Shown here: positions 33,932 to 47,369 of the stretch, in pieces
Layout of the letters: each line of letters starts with the position of its first letter
Numbering within the stretch: position 1 is the first letter of the stretch
Source: Protula sp. h YS-2021
Taxonomy: Eukaryota; Annelida; Polychaeta; Sabellida; Serpulidae
Direction of reading: 5' to 3'
Assembly (NCBI GenBank): GCA_949752745.1
Contig: OX457027.1
Location: 18,742,603-18,806,602 of the forward strand
Length of the DNA stretch: 64,000 bases
Position numbers and translations under genes: made by a program
Notes under the pieces: model-generated
Seen by the model: the letters and a program-made list of their open reading frames with translations, nothing else
Database searches by the model: none
What the model was told of the DNA's origin: nothing

Positions 33932-34687
33932 TGAAGTTTTGTCATTTTGACAATTTTAGTCGGATCCGGTCGAATCCTGGTCACTGCACTGCGGGATGCT
34001 TAGGAGCAGCCGTGGGTAAAATCTGAAATCAATCCACCCACTAATGCGGGCTGTAGGCGCGTGAGACTGATGTGTGTTATGCAAAGTCCTTATTCAGTTT
34101 CTGCAATTTTTAAAGTTTTGCCATTTTAGCAACTTTGCTCGGATCCGGTCGAATCCTGGTCACTGCACTGCGGGATGCTTAGGAGCAGCCATGGGTAAAA
34201 TCTTAAATCAATCCACTCACTAATGCGGCCTGTAGGCGCGTGAGACCGATATGTGTTATGCTCATTCCTAATTCATTTCTTCCATTTTTTAAGTTTTGTC
34301 ATTTTGACAATTTTGCTCGGATCCGGTCGAATCCTGGTCACTGCACTGCGGGATGCTTAGGAGCAGCCATGGGTAAAATCTTAAATCAATCCACCCACTA
34401 ATGCGGGCTGTAGGCGCGTGAGACTGATGTGTGTTATGCAAAGTCCTTATTCAGTTTCTGCAATTTTTTAAAGTTTTGCCATTTTGGCAATTTTGCTCCG
34501 ATCCCGTCATATCCTGGTCACTGCACTGCGAGATGCTTAGGAGCACACCTGGGTAAAATCTGAAATCAATCCACCCACTAATGCGGGCTGTAGGCGCGTG
34601 AGACTGAAATTGCACAGACGGACAGACGGACGGACGGACAGACAGACGGACAGAATGAAAACTATATCCGTCCGGTTCCCGGCGGAT
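33932..34687 (+). mobile_element. 180-bp tandem-unit element, copy 3
   Basis: Same four-unit structure. The first unit ends with the variant GCCGTGGGTAAAATCTGAAA, and the GACGGACA tract is one repeat longer (34617-34654), showing length change after duplication. Confidence 0.85.
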
Positions 34688-34985
34688 AAAAAGTGACCAG
34701 TGCAGGTGCACACCAGCGAACACTGATATCGTATGCAGTTACAAGCAAAATCCTGCAAACATATTCGTCCCGTTCTATCAAGAGCAAGATTCTGCCATTC
34801 CGTCACCAAAGGCCAGATTAGTGCATGCTGCTTTTTTTTCTTTTGGGCAAATACTGCATTCTACCGCAAGGTGGAAAGAAAATTTTGTTGACTTCAAAAC
34901 GTTTTGTCATCCAAAAGGGAACAGACCGAACCCCCCCCCCCCCGGTCGAACCCCCCCCCCCCGACTAAAACCCCCCGGCGGCGCT

Positions 34986-35984
34986 GATAACAATAATTAT
35001 TTCACTGACACTGTGGTCCATCGAATTATGGAAAACTATATCCCATCCAAATTATCAAAATCTAAGCAGTTATATCCTTGGATTACAGCTTAAGTAAAAC
35101 GATCACACCGAAAACGCGATAAACCATATGTCATGGCCGCAAAATCGAAGAATCCCAAGGAACGGCGAAAATTTCAACACCTCAAACAAAAAGCGAAATG
35201 TGAACTGCAGAAAAGTCATCGAAATTATGTAAATGAATTGATAGGGGATTCTCTCAAAGAAAACCAAAAACCATTATGTTCTTATATTGAATCATTGCGT
35301 AAAGAGTATATTGGTAAACCAGCACTGAAAAATTCTCCAGGGATGTCGGCAACATCGAACAAAAACAAAGCTAATGCTCTAGTACATCAATTTTCATCCG
35401 TCTTTACTAAGGTGAATTTGGACACTGTTCCCAAATTGCCGCGGCTCTACCCAGATATGTCCCATATTACGTTTGGTCTGGAACGAATCAGGAGATTATT
35501 AAATGGTATCAATCCAAGTAAAAGTGGTGGACCTTACGACTTACCAGCAAAAGTGTTAAAAGAGATCGCGGAGGACAGAGCTGGCAAGTTTTGGACACGA
35601 TGGTAAAAACCCCTGGTAAAAACCACGATAGACCAGATTGAAAGTGTTCAAAGACATGCGGCCCGCTATGTTCTGGGTATTTACATTTATGGCCCCGAAT
35701 AGAAACTGACCGAGAAAATTTCTCAGATCCTAAAATGGTCAACGCTACAACACCGCCGTGCTCTCCACGACCTGGCCCTCTTCTATAAAATTCGCAGTGG
35801 TCTTTATGGCTTATATCTTCAACTTTTATCCATCCCTCTCCGCATCACCTACAGGCATCACACTCCGAAGCGTAACGCTACCATTTCTACCCGCGAACGA
35901 TATGACTTTGGAACCAGCTCTCTGTGGACCTTCGATGAGCTCCATCTCTGCAGTTGTTCAAATCCCAAACTGAAATGTGGATAG
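34986..35984 (+). pseudogene. Internally deleted non-LTR retrotransposon polymerase, copy 3
   Basis: Same deletion junction and stops as copies 1 and 2. GTCATGGCC replaces GTCGTGGCC at the head of the open stretch, creating an ATG at 35133. It shares the Tyr-Asp variant with copy 1. Confidence 0.85.
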
Positions 35985-36466
35985 CATCCTTACAGTGGTC
36001 CCGGGTGCGAAACACACGGTTTCTGATCTAAGTGCGTAAATTGTTTTTAGCCTGATTTTAACCTGCACTGCACCGGTTGATACAGCCTATTCGGACATAT
36101 TACCTGAAGACTGAAGATCGCAAAATAAAGCATATTTAAGTCGAAAGAGTTGCCAAATTTGCAGCTGGTTTAATTAGTGGAGGCGGAATTTAATATTTTG
36201 TTGTCACCAATTATGATCTATTGTCACCAGTTTTTCTCCTCTCCCTCTAGCTCCAAGAAGCGATCTGCTACTGAGGTTCGGCGGAGTGCTTCAAATCCTC
36301 GCTATATAACTATATGCAAGTCAAGTACGCTCGCTTTGAGGCACCTCTGTGGCGATATTGCAGTATATTAAGATAGATACCAAGATTTATGAAGTATTAT
36401 GGAGTGCCCTGAAGGAAAATATACCAAGTATAAATAATGAACAGCTGACTTGGAGCTACTCTCCCC

Positions 36467-38632
36467 TATAAGCCAAATCACATTTTGGGCGTTCCCAATA
36501 AAATGCGCAAAATTCTGAGTTTCAAATAAAAACAATCGGGTAAAAAATGAAAGAAATGACAGAGATTTCGCCTTTATGTCACATTTTTCTTGCACCAGAG
36601 ATCAGTCGAATTTTTGTTCTTGGGACATTTTGTACCATTGCCACTTTGTACCTTGCCATTTTGTACCTTCGCGAAAGACGTTTTGTACCTTTTTTGGGAC
36701 ACTTTGTACCTTCTCGAAAGACGTTTTGTACCTTTTCTGCCACTTTGTACCTTACCACTTTATTCCTTTTTAAGTCATTTTGCACCCTCTGAAAGATGAG
36801 AAAAATTACAACAAAGATTAAGTTTACATGTTTTATTGTCAATTTGCACGGTTCTTTACAATACTTTTTTTTTTGCTGTCGCGTAATGTGTAACCAGCAA
36901 AATAACTTGAGTGCGGAAAAATTAATGTTCAGGCAGGGCATAAACTTTTTAGCTCGAGGTCCTGTAGGACCCTAGTCTCGAAAACCAGGGGTCCCGTGGA
37001 AATGTCGTGGGGTCCCGAAACAGACACTCCCCCCCAGACAGAAAGTACAGGGGTCCCAAGCCAAGTTTCAGGGATCCCGGGACCCCGTTAACTTTATGCC
37101 CTGTCAGGCTTGTTTATCCGCTTTTGAAGGTTTAGCGAAATTTAAAACATACAGTATTTTACATCGTAAGACCTCTCCTTTCTTTGCTTTTAAAAATTCG
37201 TCTTGTAATATGCCCGCTCCACATCGTCTGTGTTGGAAATACTCATATTCAACGCACTTTACTATCTGTCGACGCGATCGAATGCCCTCTTTGTACGACA
37301 GGCATATTATCAATAAACATTTTTGAAGCCTTGCGAATTTCAAAATATATTCTGATGCATTTTACAAAGTTATGTTAAAACTAAATTATTTTCCAAAATT
37401 ATCCAAAATGAAAAGTTGAGCCGATAATTTAATCTACATTAACTTCGAATTATCCGGTGCGATGTAATCAGTTCAGTTCGTATTCTATCCAAAACGTGCA
37501 GCACTGGTTAGCAGTTTAACAGGTGATTTAACTAGCAAAGAATCGCAGCTGTATATATACTGATTTTAGAAAACTTGTGCTGAAAGTCCAGCCAATTACA
37601 GCGATTTTGCAGAGTAACCCCTGAGTAGATTCACTCAGTCTAGTTGAGTAACTCCGGAGAAAATCTGCTCGAAATGATTGCATTTAATGTACTCCCAGAG
37701 CTGTTCAATTCTGTCCCATTCACTGAGTAACTCTATAACATAAACTCAAGTAATGCAATTAACACTGGTAAGAAATGTTACTCGGGATAATTGCAATCAC
37801 GGTAAAGCCACTTTACGGAATGGCTTCCAAAACTATCCTACAAGTTATTGCAATTAATAAACATGTTTTCAGTCAAATGAAGGAAAGGCAGAGCAGGCGA
37901 TATTTATTTATTTTTTTTTTTTTTGTTTTATTGCACGTATAAAAAAGGTATAAAACGGTAAGGTACAAAGTGTCCCAAAATTTGAGGTACAAAGTGTCCA
38001 AAAAGGTACAAAATGACGGAGGTACAAAGTGACAAAGGTACAAAATATCCCAACCCCGAATTTTTTAACAACCCCTATGCTATTTTTTAAAAAATGTATT
38101 AAAGGTTTTAACAAATAGTTTGAAGTTTCTACGGTATAAGCCAATTCGCACTTCGGATTTTTCCGGTGGAGGTTTTGGTTCGACTGAAAATGTTGGGGGA
38201 TAAATTATAAAGAAATGATAAGGGAAAAACATCAAAATTCTAATTTTCTTTCAACGTGCACACTTTCAAATTTATAAGGCCATCATATGATCTTTTAAAA
38301 ACTATTTTACATATTATTCAGTCCCTTTAATAACCAACATGTGAATATGTTTCTGGCAAAATGGAATTTTGTTGATTTTTGCCGTTTTTCCCCTATCATT
38401 TCTTTATATCCTTATCCCACCTGAATTCAGCCGAAACGCAAAAACTTTTCGGCAAAAGTCAAAAGTGCGAATTGGCTTATTTCTTTTATGTTCCAAGTAT
38501 AAACTGTTTTTGCGATATTTCGTCTATATTTTTCAATTATTTCTTTCAGTTTTTTACCCGGTTCCCTCGCAGTCGAAATTCAAAATTCTTGCGCATTTTA
38601 TTCGAAACACCCAAAGTGTGATTTGGCTTATA
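36467..38632. mobile_element. Nested inverted-repeat elements, copy 3
   Basis: Outer ends at 36467 and 38632, nested element at 38136-38480, small element at 36930-37108 with a much shorter C-run. The left GTACCTT tract is the longest of the three. Confidence 0.7.
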
Positions 38633-40876
38633 CTTGCACGAGTACTCGTACACGGATGAGTGATATTTCACTGTTTCACCATGAAAGTCAATAAATTCTT
38701 TTCTTTCAATTTCAGTTCATCCAAAAAACAATTCTTCGTATTGTGAAACTCTACTTGACTACCGGTTGGTGCGTTTACTGTCCCAAAGAATAACGTGCAA
38801 ACATTTGGCGAACTTCTTCTTATGTAACTGGCGCACTGGCTATTTGCAGATGTGGGGTGCAGTTCGCTAATCACTGGCAACTCCTACCTGCGTGGCAACT
38901 TATTTACCGTAGACTTTCTGTATAACTTCCTGTGTTTTGTCTCTTTTCAGAATTTCGTTGGATATAACCATTTGAAGACTGGTAAGAACACAACACAGTT
39001 TTTTCTAAATGTCATCTGCTTTTATTTTAACTACATTTTATATTTAACCTAGCGCGTTTTGGCCGGGCGGGCCTTTTTTAAAGGTGGCGTATGCCAAAAT
39101 GCTAAAGCATTAATAAATAAGAATAGTTAGAATTTAACTATTCTTATCTCTACTAAATTATTTGATGTTTATTCATTGCACGCTCACAGTGTAATACAAT
39201 AATTTGTCTTTTATATTTTATTTGAAGCTGCTTATCGATGCCGTTTTCTTTCTGTAAGCAGGATTTTGGGAGGCTTGCTATTTTCGGTCTTTTGTGCAGG
39301 GTGAGCCAATGTTGCCTCAGGAATTTTGTCGGTTTTTACGATTTTCGTTGTTACAGGTTATGTGTTTTTTTATTTGATTCGAACCGAGCGATCCGTTCTT
39401 CGTGTGATTATGCCTTTATCAGACGGGAGCGGGGTTGGTTTCTATTCCTAGATTTTGCCGTTTTCTGAATGCTACGATGAACCATGAAAAAATTAACAAA
39501 CCAAGATCACCACTAATTCACCTCTGGACCGGCTTAAAATTAATTTGAAATCATTATCTCATCTCTTCCCGCATCCTTTTACACACTTTAAAATATCTCA
39601 TGCTTCAGAATCTTAACTTCACAACAAAATTCCGATAGCCCTATGTTTTCAAATACGCTTAGTGAAATAATTTAATTTTGGTCCAATTCCACCTCACTGA
39701 ACGTGTTTCACAAACAAACGGTTGTACAAATTCTTCAAATTTATATCCTAAATGAATTCGCGGGGAGGGGTAAATTTACAATTAGCATTGCAATTCATCG
39801 AACAGATTCATGGAAATCAAGATCTATTTGTTTTTACGAAATATAATGAAAGAATTTTATATTGATATGTATATTATTTTTAACAAAAAAAATTTGAGCT
39901 TGCAATAAACATTTCCCATTAAAGACTTATTTGCATGGTTTTTAATCATAGAACAGTTCGAATTGGTAGCGCTGGAAGCTTAAAGCTAATAAAATGGGTA
40001 TCCCTTGTTACCTAAATAACATTATATAAGGAACGTCCCTAAATGCATTAAACTTATACTGATCGAGACCGAGCTGTCATTTCCTTTAAGCTAACTTGAT
40101 CTCCCCAAATACTAATATCTCAGTAGTTATTTACAGGTCCAAATATCAGGGCTTTTGGAAAGAGATCTGATGGTTGACACATGAACAAGGCTGAAAGGTG
40201 CACAACACACCTAACGTACGGTTGTTTGACTGACAGTCGTGATTTACCCTTGTGGGATCCAGTCAAGTGTTTTTGATTCCACATCACTATCGTTTTTGTA
40301 GGATCAATCCAACTTACAGTGTTATTCGAATTAATTCCCAGGAATACTGTCTAATTGATCATTAAAAGATTGATCAATGACTGTGTTGCTAGGCCCCATT
40401 CCAATAGTCTGAAGTTAGTTAAAGGCCCAACGAGGACTATAAAAGCAGCCCTTAGCTCCTCCCATTTTCATTATGATTCTGGAGCTCAACGAGGCAACAT
40501 CACTTTCTCGCTTACTTTTTTAGCGTTTTTACCAAATGTTTTGACAGATTTTGTTAAAATAAAATAGTCGATGAGTTAACAATTATTTTCTAACCATACT
40601 AAAAGTATTTTTACAACTGTTTGAAAAGAGTTTACATCAAAATTTAACTTTAAATCATATCACAATTTAAAAAACTGCCCAACCTCATTGTAAATTCCAC
40701 GTGTTTTACGCGACCTAATTGTTGCTTGATTGGCGCTGTCAAAACATTGACCCATTGATGCTCATTGAACAGCATGTTATAGGGAGCCATTCCAAGCAAA
40801 ACCGATTTCACACATTTTTCCTTTCAACTCCTTTGTGTAAGCTGGACTCACAGTGTGGATACAAATCTGCTGCATA

Positions 40877-41776
40877 AATTAACTGTTATCTTCAGTTGGT
40901 CATTTCGCACATCGCAAAAAGACATTTATCTTAAGGTTGTAAAATCTGTATAAAATTGATTGATGGCCTTTTCCAAGAAAGTGAGAAAAGGGGCGGACTC
41001 GGTGCCATGGCTAAAAGCAGCGTTTTCAGTTGGGCCTTTAAGATGCGAATTTCAATACTGGTAAAGGATTTTCATTTCCAAACAATAATTTTCCAGTCGA
41101 TGTGGTGGATAACTCATTAGTTAGAGGGTTGGTTTGAAACCCTCAAGGCTCGTGTTGAAATTTGGCTAGGAGATGTAAGCAAGGGATTGATCCTTTGCTC
41201 TAATTCTGTTAGTTAAGGAAATGCAGTGGGTAAGATCGCTATCACAAAATAAACGCCAGTAGAGTGAATTCCAGGCACAAAATTTTAGCCACATTTTTAA
41301 TTCCGTAAATATCGGCTTGTATACTACAAAGCCATCACTTTGGGGTTTTCAAAGTGTAAACATTGGTTATCGCGATCGGCGGTGCAGTGTCACTCACCTG
41401 TCGAATCCATTGAAAACCTATCGCGATCCAACAAGCAGCATTTTTTCACCGTCCACAATTTTAGGGTATGACAGATCAAATTCAAGCTGAATTGTATACT
41501 TTTTGGGATATTTTTTATCTTTAGCAAAATGAAATCAAGTGCATTTTCTGAATAGTTAAGAGTAAAAATACAACTAATTCAAACTGCTGATGCGGAAGGA
41601 AACCATAAATATATCACCAATCAGAAATTGGAGCAAGCACAAGCAAAAGCTTAAGATACGTCCATTACAGCTACATATCTGTGCATTTTTTCACTTCAAA
41701 ACTGTGACATAATAATACTCTTTTCATGCCAGAAAAGAAAACCATGAAAAAAATAACAAACCAAGATCACCACTAA
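40877..41776. other. Spacer after the array, with a tRNA-Phe-like sequence
   Basis: At 41101-41172 on the plus strand, an A-box-like AACTCATTAGTTAGAGG is followed by GGTTTGAAACC (anticodon arm with GAA) and a poor T-arm, GTGTTGAAATTTGGC. This is best read as a tRNA-derived SINE or pseudogene. Nothing else is recognised in the spacer. Confidence 0.4.
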
Positions 41777-43260
41777 TTACGGAGAAGGCAAGATATCAGT
41801 CTTCAATACCGTAGGAGAATAAAAATATTTCTTGATTTCTTTCTTGAAAAGCACAATAGTAGATATATTCTTCAAAATCACAGAAAAAATATTCCAGAGC
41901 AGCGTGCACTTTAATCTTACACAATGTGATTTTAAAGTTGTACGCGAATAAGTGTGTTTGAAATTACTTTGTTGGTTGGTTATCCTAACATTATCAACTC
42001 TTCGAAAATAACATTGAATATTTCTAGTGAATGTATTGGCTTTTAAATAGGGAATTAGCATGTTCATACTTTCTTTCACCGCTTATTATTAGAAGAGCTC
42101 TTTTCTGTTTAATAAAAACACCCGTTATATTTGTTAAATATTTATTACCTCAAATTTCTAAGCAGTAGTCAAATATGGTAAAAAAAGCGAACAATAAATC
42201 ATAGAGAGGGCTCTGTTATCGACAATTAAACTCTTTTTAAACATAGTTTTAATATATTTAGCTAATTAAATCGTACCCTAGAAATAAAGTCTTTCCAGTT
42301 TAATCTATCAATAATGACTCCTAAAATGTTGTGGAAGAAACCCTTGAGATCTTTTCATCACCTAAGAATATGTCTATGCTACCAGTAAATATTTAGAAAG
42401 ACCAAAAACCATAATGTTGGTTTTAGATACATTTAATGACAGCTTATTTAATGTCTTTACCCGTATAAAATATATTAGTGTCTCCGCAAAAAGAATAAAT
42501 TTAAGCAGTTTGATACAGTAACTGTATAAGTGATGTACAAAATAAAATGTTTTGGACCCAGAATACTGCCTTGCAGTACACCACAAAGTATATATAATAC
42601 ATTAAAATTATTTTCAAAAATTTGCACATATTGTGCTCTTTGATAAAAATAACTTTTCATCTGCTCTTACCCCGTAACAATCTAAATTTTGAAGAAGGAA
42701 ATTGTGGTCTATGGTATCAATGCTATCTTTAAATCAGTAAAAGCTCCAATAGGTACTTCTTTTTTATCAACAGCTGCAGTTAATTCTTTTAAGTGTTAAA
42801 AGTGTGCTAATGCTGTTGACCTATTTGAACGAAAACCATACCATTTATCACTAATTTTTAAATTCTTCAACCTATTTTTCTAATCGCTTAGGAAACAATT
42901 TTCTAATATTTTTAGAAATTGAGGAAAAAGAGATACGGTTCTATATTTATTTAATTTACACATTTTACCATATTCAAACAATGGCGACACTTTAACTTTT
43001 TTCCTAGCACTAAGGAATGCTCCAGATTTAAATGATAAATTGCAAATATATCTCGAAGGCGACACAATTCTCCTTACAGCACTCAGAGCAATGTCTTCAC
43101 AATCTAAGGACAAGTTACTCGTAAAAGAATTAACTAAGTCCAAAATTCTTTATCATCTTTATCCGTTAAGAGCATGGTGTTTTGATTTTAACCTTCCATA
43201 TATTCAAAAATGTTTCCATCATTAACATTTTCAATTTCTCAGCCAGAGTGGGAACTACAA
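41777..43260 (-). mobile_element. LINE fragment 1, reverse transcriptase and C-terminus (Crack/Daphne/L2-like), dead
   Basis: Minus-strand pieces in order: SNLSFKSG-type start seen as CNLSFKSGAFL, then CKLNKYRTVSLFPQFLKIL (43140-42880), then LLKFILFAETLIYF, which is a damaged FADD active site (42480), then LNVSKTNIMVFG (42430), and a C-terminal YSRTTLKSHCVRLKCTLLWN at about 41950. Stops and frameshifts separate the pieces. Confidence 0.7.
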
Positions 43261-43869
43261 TTACAAAAAAATCATTAAATCCGTTCACATTGTTCTCCAA
43301 ATAGTTTCTCTATGTATACTATAAATTTTGTCTTGTGTTCATTACGGATTCGGTTTGCTGAATTTGCTGTTTCCTGCACGTGGTAGTACTGGGATATGTC
43401 AAACCGGCTTTCGTTCGGCAAGTGCTTAGTGACTGTCAAGAACTTTAGTATGGGTCACAGATATTTTACAATGAGGCGATTTTAGAGCGATTTTCTCATA
43501 AAACCCATCTCGAGGGCTTTCTTCATGACCAACATTTAGCTTGCAACGAGTCAGCTCTGCAATCAGGAGAGACATCAACAGGGCATTGTGAGGTCGTGTG
43601 ACATGCCGTGTGAAGCCACCGTTCTTCAAGTGGTCTACACTCCAGCGACTTTTCCTTCAATCAGTCAGTCAACCAATCAACCACTCCATCGTTTTATTTT
43701 CTAAAAAAGATATTAACAACCCAAAGCTGTATATTGTACATTCAGAATAAGGATATTATAAAGATCAGGAAAGGCAGCAAGCAAAAACAGACACGTGTAC
43801 AAGAGCTTGTCCTTTGCTTGAATAAACAATTATTTAAGTTAAGAACACTTCATTTTTATATAATATAAT
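43261..43869. other. Spacer between two LINE fragments, nothing recognised
   Basis: A short open frame on the minus strand at 43629-43426 has no recognisable motif. The rest is non-coding. Confidence 0.35.
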
Positions 43870-46510
43870 AATTTATACAAAGCCATAATTTATATATATC
43901 TATATATATTTCTATACATGTATCACTATAAAATTCCTTAGTTTATTTTTAAACAAATAAATGTTATGTTTTGAATTTGATCGGAAATGCAATCGCCTTA
44001 AACATTATTAATAGAGTTTTGAGTTTTACAACATAATGCATTTTTAGAATACGAGATTCAGTAAACAAATCATTTGTATGTTCATACCTTCCAACACCAT
44101 TAGCAATTCGAATTGCTGTTTTTTTGCGGAGTGTATATTTTCTTTACATTAGACACATAAGTGTTACCCCATACTTCTGCACACTAAGACATATACAACA
44201 GGAAGAGTGAATGACAAATAATGGATAAAGATTGTTTGGCAATAGTCGAACTTATTTTGTATATAATTGCTATACACTTAGCTAATTTAGATCGTCTTCT
44301 ATTAAAGTGGTCCTTTCAATTAACTTCATCGTCTTTAATGACCTCAAGAAATTTGAAGGAGTCAACACTGGAATCTTTTCATCACCGCGAAGTAATCTTA
44401 ACTGTTGTTGTTAGACTTGTTGAGACCAAATACCATGAAATTTATTTTATTGACATTTAAAGAAAGTTTGTTTAATTTAAAACACCGATTTAATTTTGAC
44501 AATTCTGTAGTTATAATTTTGCTCATTTTACAAATATCATTACCGGCGAAAATATATTGCTGTCATCTACATATTGCTGTCATCCACAAAAAGAATAAAT
44601 CTAACTAATCTATAAAAAGTTTGGGGGAAAGTGAGCCTTGAGGAACACCACATAAAACATGCAAAACTTTGGAAACATTGTTGTCAATTTGTGCATGTTG
44701 CTGTAGTGACAAATGTAACTTTTTATCCAGCCATTTGAAGCTCCACGAATACCTGAAATATTTAATGTTTTAAGAAGAAACCTGTGATCTATTGTACCAA
44801 ATGTTTTTTTTAATCTGTGAACGTCCCAACTTCATCGATAGACTCTTTGTCTATCGATGAAGTTAATTCGTCTACCACTTCTAAAATTGCTAAAGCCATA
44901 GATCGGTATGAGCGAAATCCATATTGATTCTCGCTCAGCACATTATGTTTCTTAATAAATTTGTCCGAACAATTTGCGATTTTTTTTTCAAATCTTAGAA
45001 ATTTGAGGTAACGGAGGTATAGGCCTACAATTATTAAATTTTGACTTCTCACCAGATTTAAACAATGGTGTAACCTACGCTTTTTCATACTACTCTGAAA
45101 CACACCAGATGTAACAGACAGATTGGAAATTTCAAGAGAACTGACAAATTAAACAGTCAATTAAATTTTTCCTTTAAACGAATTTGCTAAATCTAGCAAT
45201 TCTTTCTCATCTGTATTTACAAGGAACATAGCACTATAGTTTTTATTTTGCACGTATTAAAAAACCTTATCTATTTTATTTGCCAGACTAGAATTATGTT
45301 TGTAAAAATCATTAAAACCATTAATAATATCAGTTTTGCTGGTAACATTTTCGCCTTCTAAACAACAAAATGTATCTGGAAAGGTGGAACGTTGCTGTTT
45401 TCTTAAAAGTACATTATTTAACGTTTGCCAAGTTTTCTTAACATTACCATACTGTTTCTCTAATAAACGAGAGAAGTACTCTTTTTTTACAATAATTCAA
45501 AGCAGAATTAAGTTTATTCCTATAATTCTTGAATATGTTTTAATTTTTAGTTGTTTTACATCGTAAGGAATATTTGTATAATTTTTTATAACAAGCGTTC
45601 ATTAGGCCATTTGTCGTCCAAGGTTTTCTTAAATGTTTGCGATTTCTTAAATATCTAAATGGACAAATTTCTATCCTAAAAGTGTTTCAATTTACTGATG
45701 GCAGTGTCATATAGCTTCATTTACATTGCGTACGGTTAGTACATTATCTAAATTTTATTTTCAAGGTCTTGTTTAAAGGCTGCTTATTTGTTCATTAATA
45801 TTTCTTCCCAGTGAACTTCTTTTTTTCGCTACAGCTAATATCTTTATATGTGCAGAATGTAAAACACCCGGGTGATCACTGACATCACTAATCAGTAGAC
45901 CATTTAATATATTATTATCCACAATATTCGTGAAAATATTGTCAATTAATGTACTTGAATCCACAGTACTTCTGGTTGGCTTATTTATAGCAGGAAACAT
46001 CCATGACATACAACAGATCTACTAATTCGAAGTTTTACAGTAATGTCCACTATTTTAAAGATTGACATTAATATCGCCAAATAGAGATCTACGTTTTATT
46101 GAATTAAGCATAACATTAAAAAAATCAATGTTACTCTTATATTTAAACCTGCACATCCATACAAACAACTAATAATGATATTTTTTGCATGCTTAACTGT
46201 GATTTCAACTGTTATCCATTCTAACAAGTCATCATTTGCTAATTCAAATATAAAATTAATTTTTAATACAACCCGTCCACCGTTTTTCTTTTTACGATTT
46301 ATATTGAATGCTTCATATCCTTTAATCAAAAAGCCAGTTATGATGTGATTTTCCTTGAATCAGCTTTCTAATACTGGAACTATATGACTTTTTTATCTGT
46401 GCTTGTAATATAATTAATAAAGTTATCAAGATTAGCTTTTAAACTTCTACAAGTAAAATGAATAATCAAAAATCCTCCAACGAATCTAATGGTACATGAA
46501 AAATCTTGGA
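43870..46510 (-). mobile_element. LINE fragment 2, endonuclease plus reverse transcriptase, dead
   Basis: From 46510 downward one reads an endonuclease domain: IHFTCRSLKAN-like start, KKNGGRVVLKI, VEITVKHAKNIIISCLYG, INKPTRSTVDSSTLIDNIFTN and ISDVSDHPG (46330-45850). A polymerase follows: NVLSENQYGFRSYRSMALAI (about 44920), a mutated FVDDSN at the catalytic site (about 44590), LNVNKINFMVFGLNK (about 44450) and LRKKTAIRIANG (about 44120). Many stops. It is related to the fragment at 41777-43260 but is a separate copy. Confidence 0.75.
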
Positions 46511-47369
46511 CAGTATAATATTCAAAATTTGACAGTATCATTAAAAGTTGTTATCGGGATCGATATCATAAGATCATGTTCTTTGTAATCAGCATATTCT
46601 ACACAGCTAATCCTTAGAAGGGGTGCAGCCACTGTCTCTTTCTATGTCAGTCTTACAAGCGTTGGCGAGTTGCGACGACTGGAAGACGTGTCGAGAAATG
46701 GATTCACTTGCTACCGCCTCTGGTACGGTTACCATGTGGTTGTCACAGCAACGGCGTATCTGTATCTTGCACCCCATCTCAATACTTTATCGGGTCGTTT
46801 TGTCAGCGAAAGCATAAGTGCATCGTCTTTGTATCACAGTATGAGGTTTCCCGTACTTTTACAAGGGTATATAGCTTCATTAGTTGGTGTTGTACCAGTT
46901 GAGATGATACTCAGTGAAATACTCAAAATCCTGGTTTTGTTGTCGACACGGGTAATCACGTGATCGAGCATTGTCGATGTCGTGTTGACGTATTGCCCCG
47001 GGTCCACTTGGAAGTTTCACTCTTTTCGTTTCTGCTACAGAAGAAAAAATCGGCTCAAGTGAGCACCAGAGACGTACGCGTTCTAAGAGTGAAAGGTCAT
47101 CAGCGTCGCAGCAACATGTGTCAACGGTCATGATTGTGATTGGCAGACATTGATGCCTTAGGCAAATAAAAAAATAGACTCAAGCCCAAGCCAGTCGCTT
47201 TTGCGAATGTTAAGGTGTCGTCGCATTGAGTTTGCATGTTTTTAACATGTAGTTCTTATAGAGCGCAACAACAGATTGCCTGATCTGAGAGCTTTACAAT
47301 TAATAGAATTTAAGAATAAAATAAATATAAAATTGAAGTATATAGCTGAAAAAGAACGTAGCATAATGA
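46511..47369. other. Unassigned region between LINE remnants
   Basis: Overlapping short frames occur on both strands at about 46620-47130, for example a plus-strand frame with LQALASCDDWKTCREM and a minus-strand frame with GAIRQHDIDNARSRDYPC. I do not recognise either. Base composition is less AT-rich than in the neighbours, so a decayed coding segment is possible, perhaps a LINE first frame. Confidence 0.3.

Larger units (their letters stand above)
33381..40876. repeat. Tandem segmental duplication, unit 3 (about 7496 bp)
   Basis: Third unit, ending in CTGCATAAA at about 40876-40879, after which the sequence departs from the array. It shares some variants only with unit 1 (LINE region) and others only with unit 2 (exon 1, distal third). 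Confidence 0.95.
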
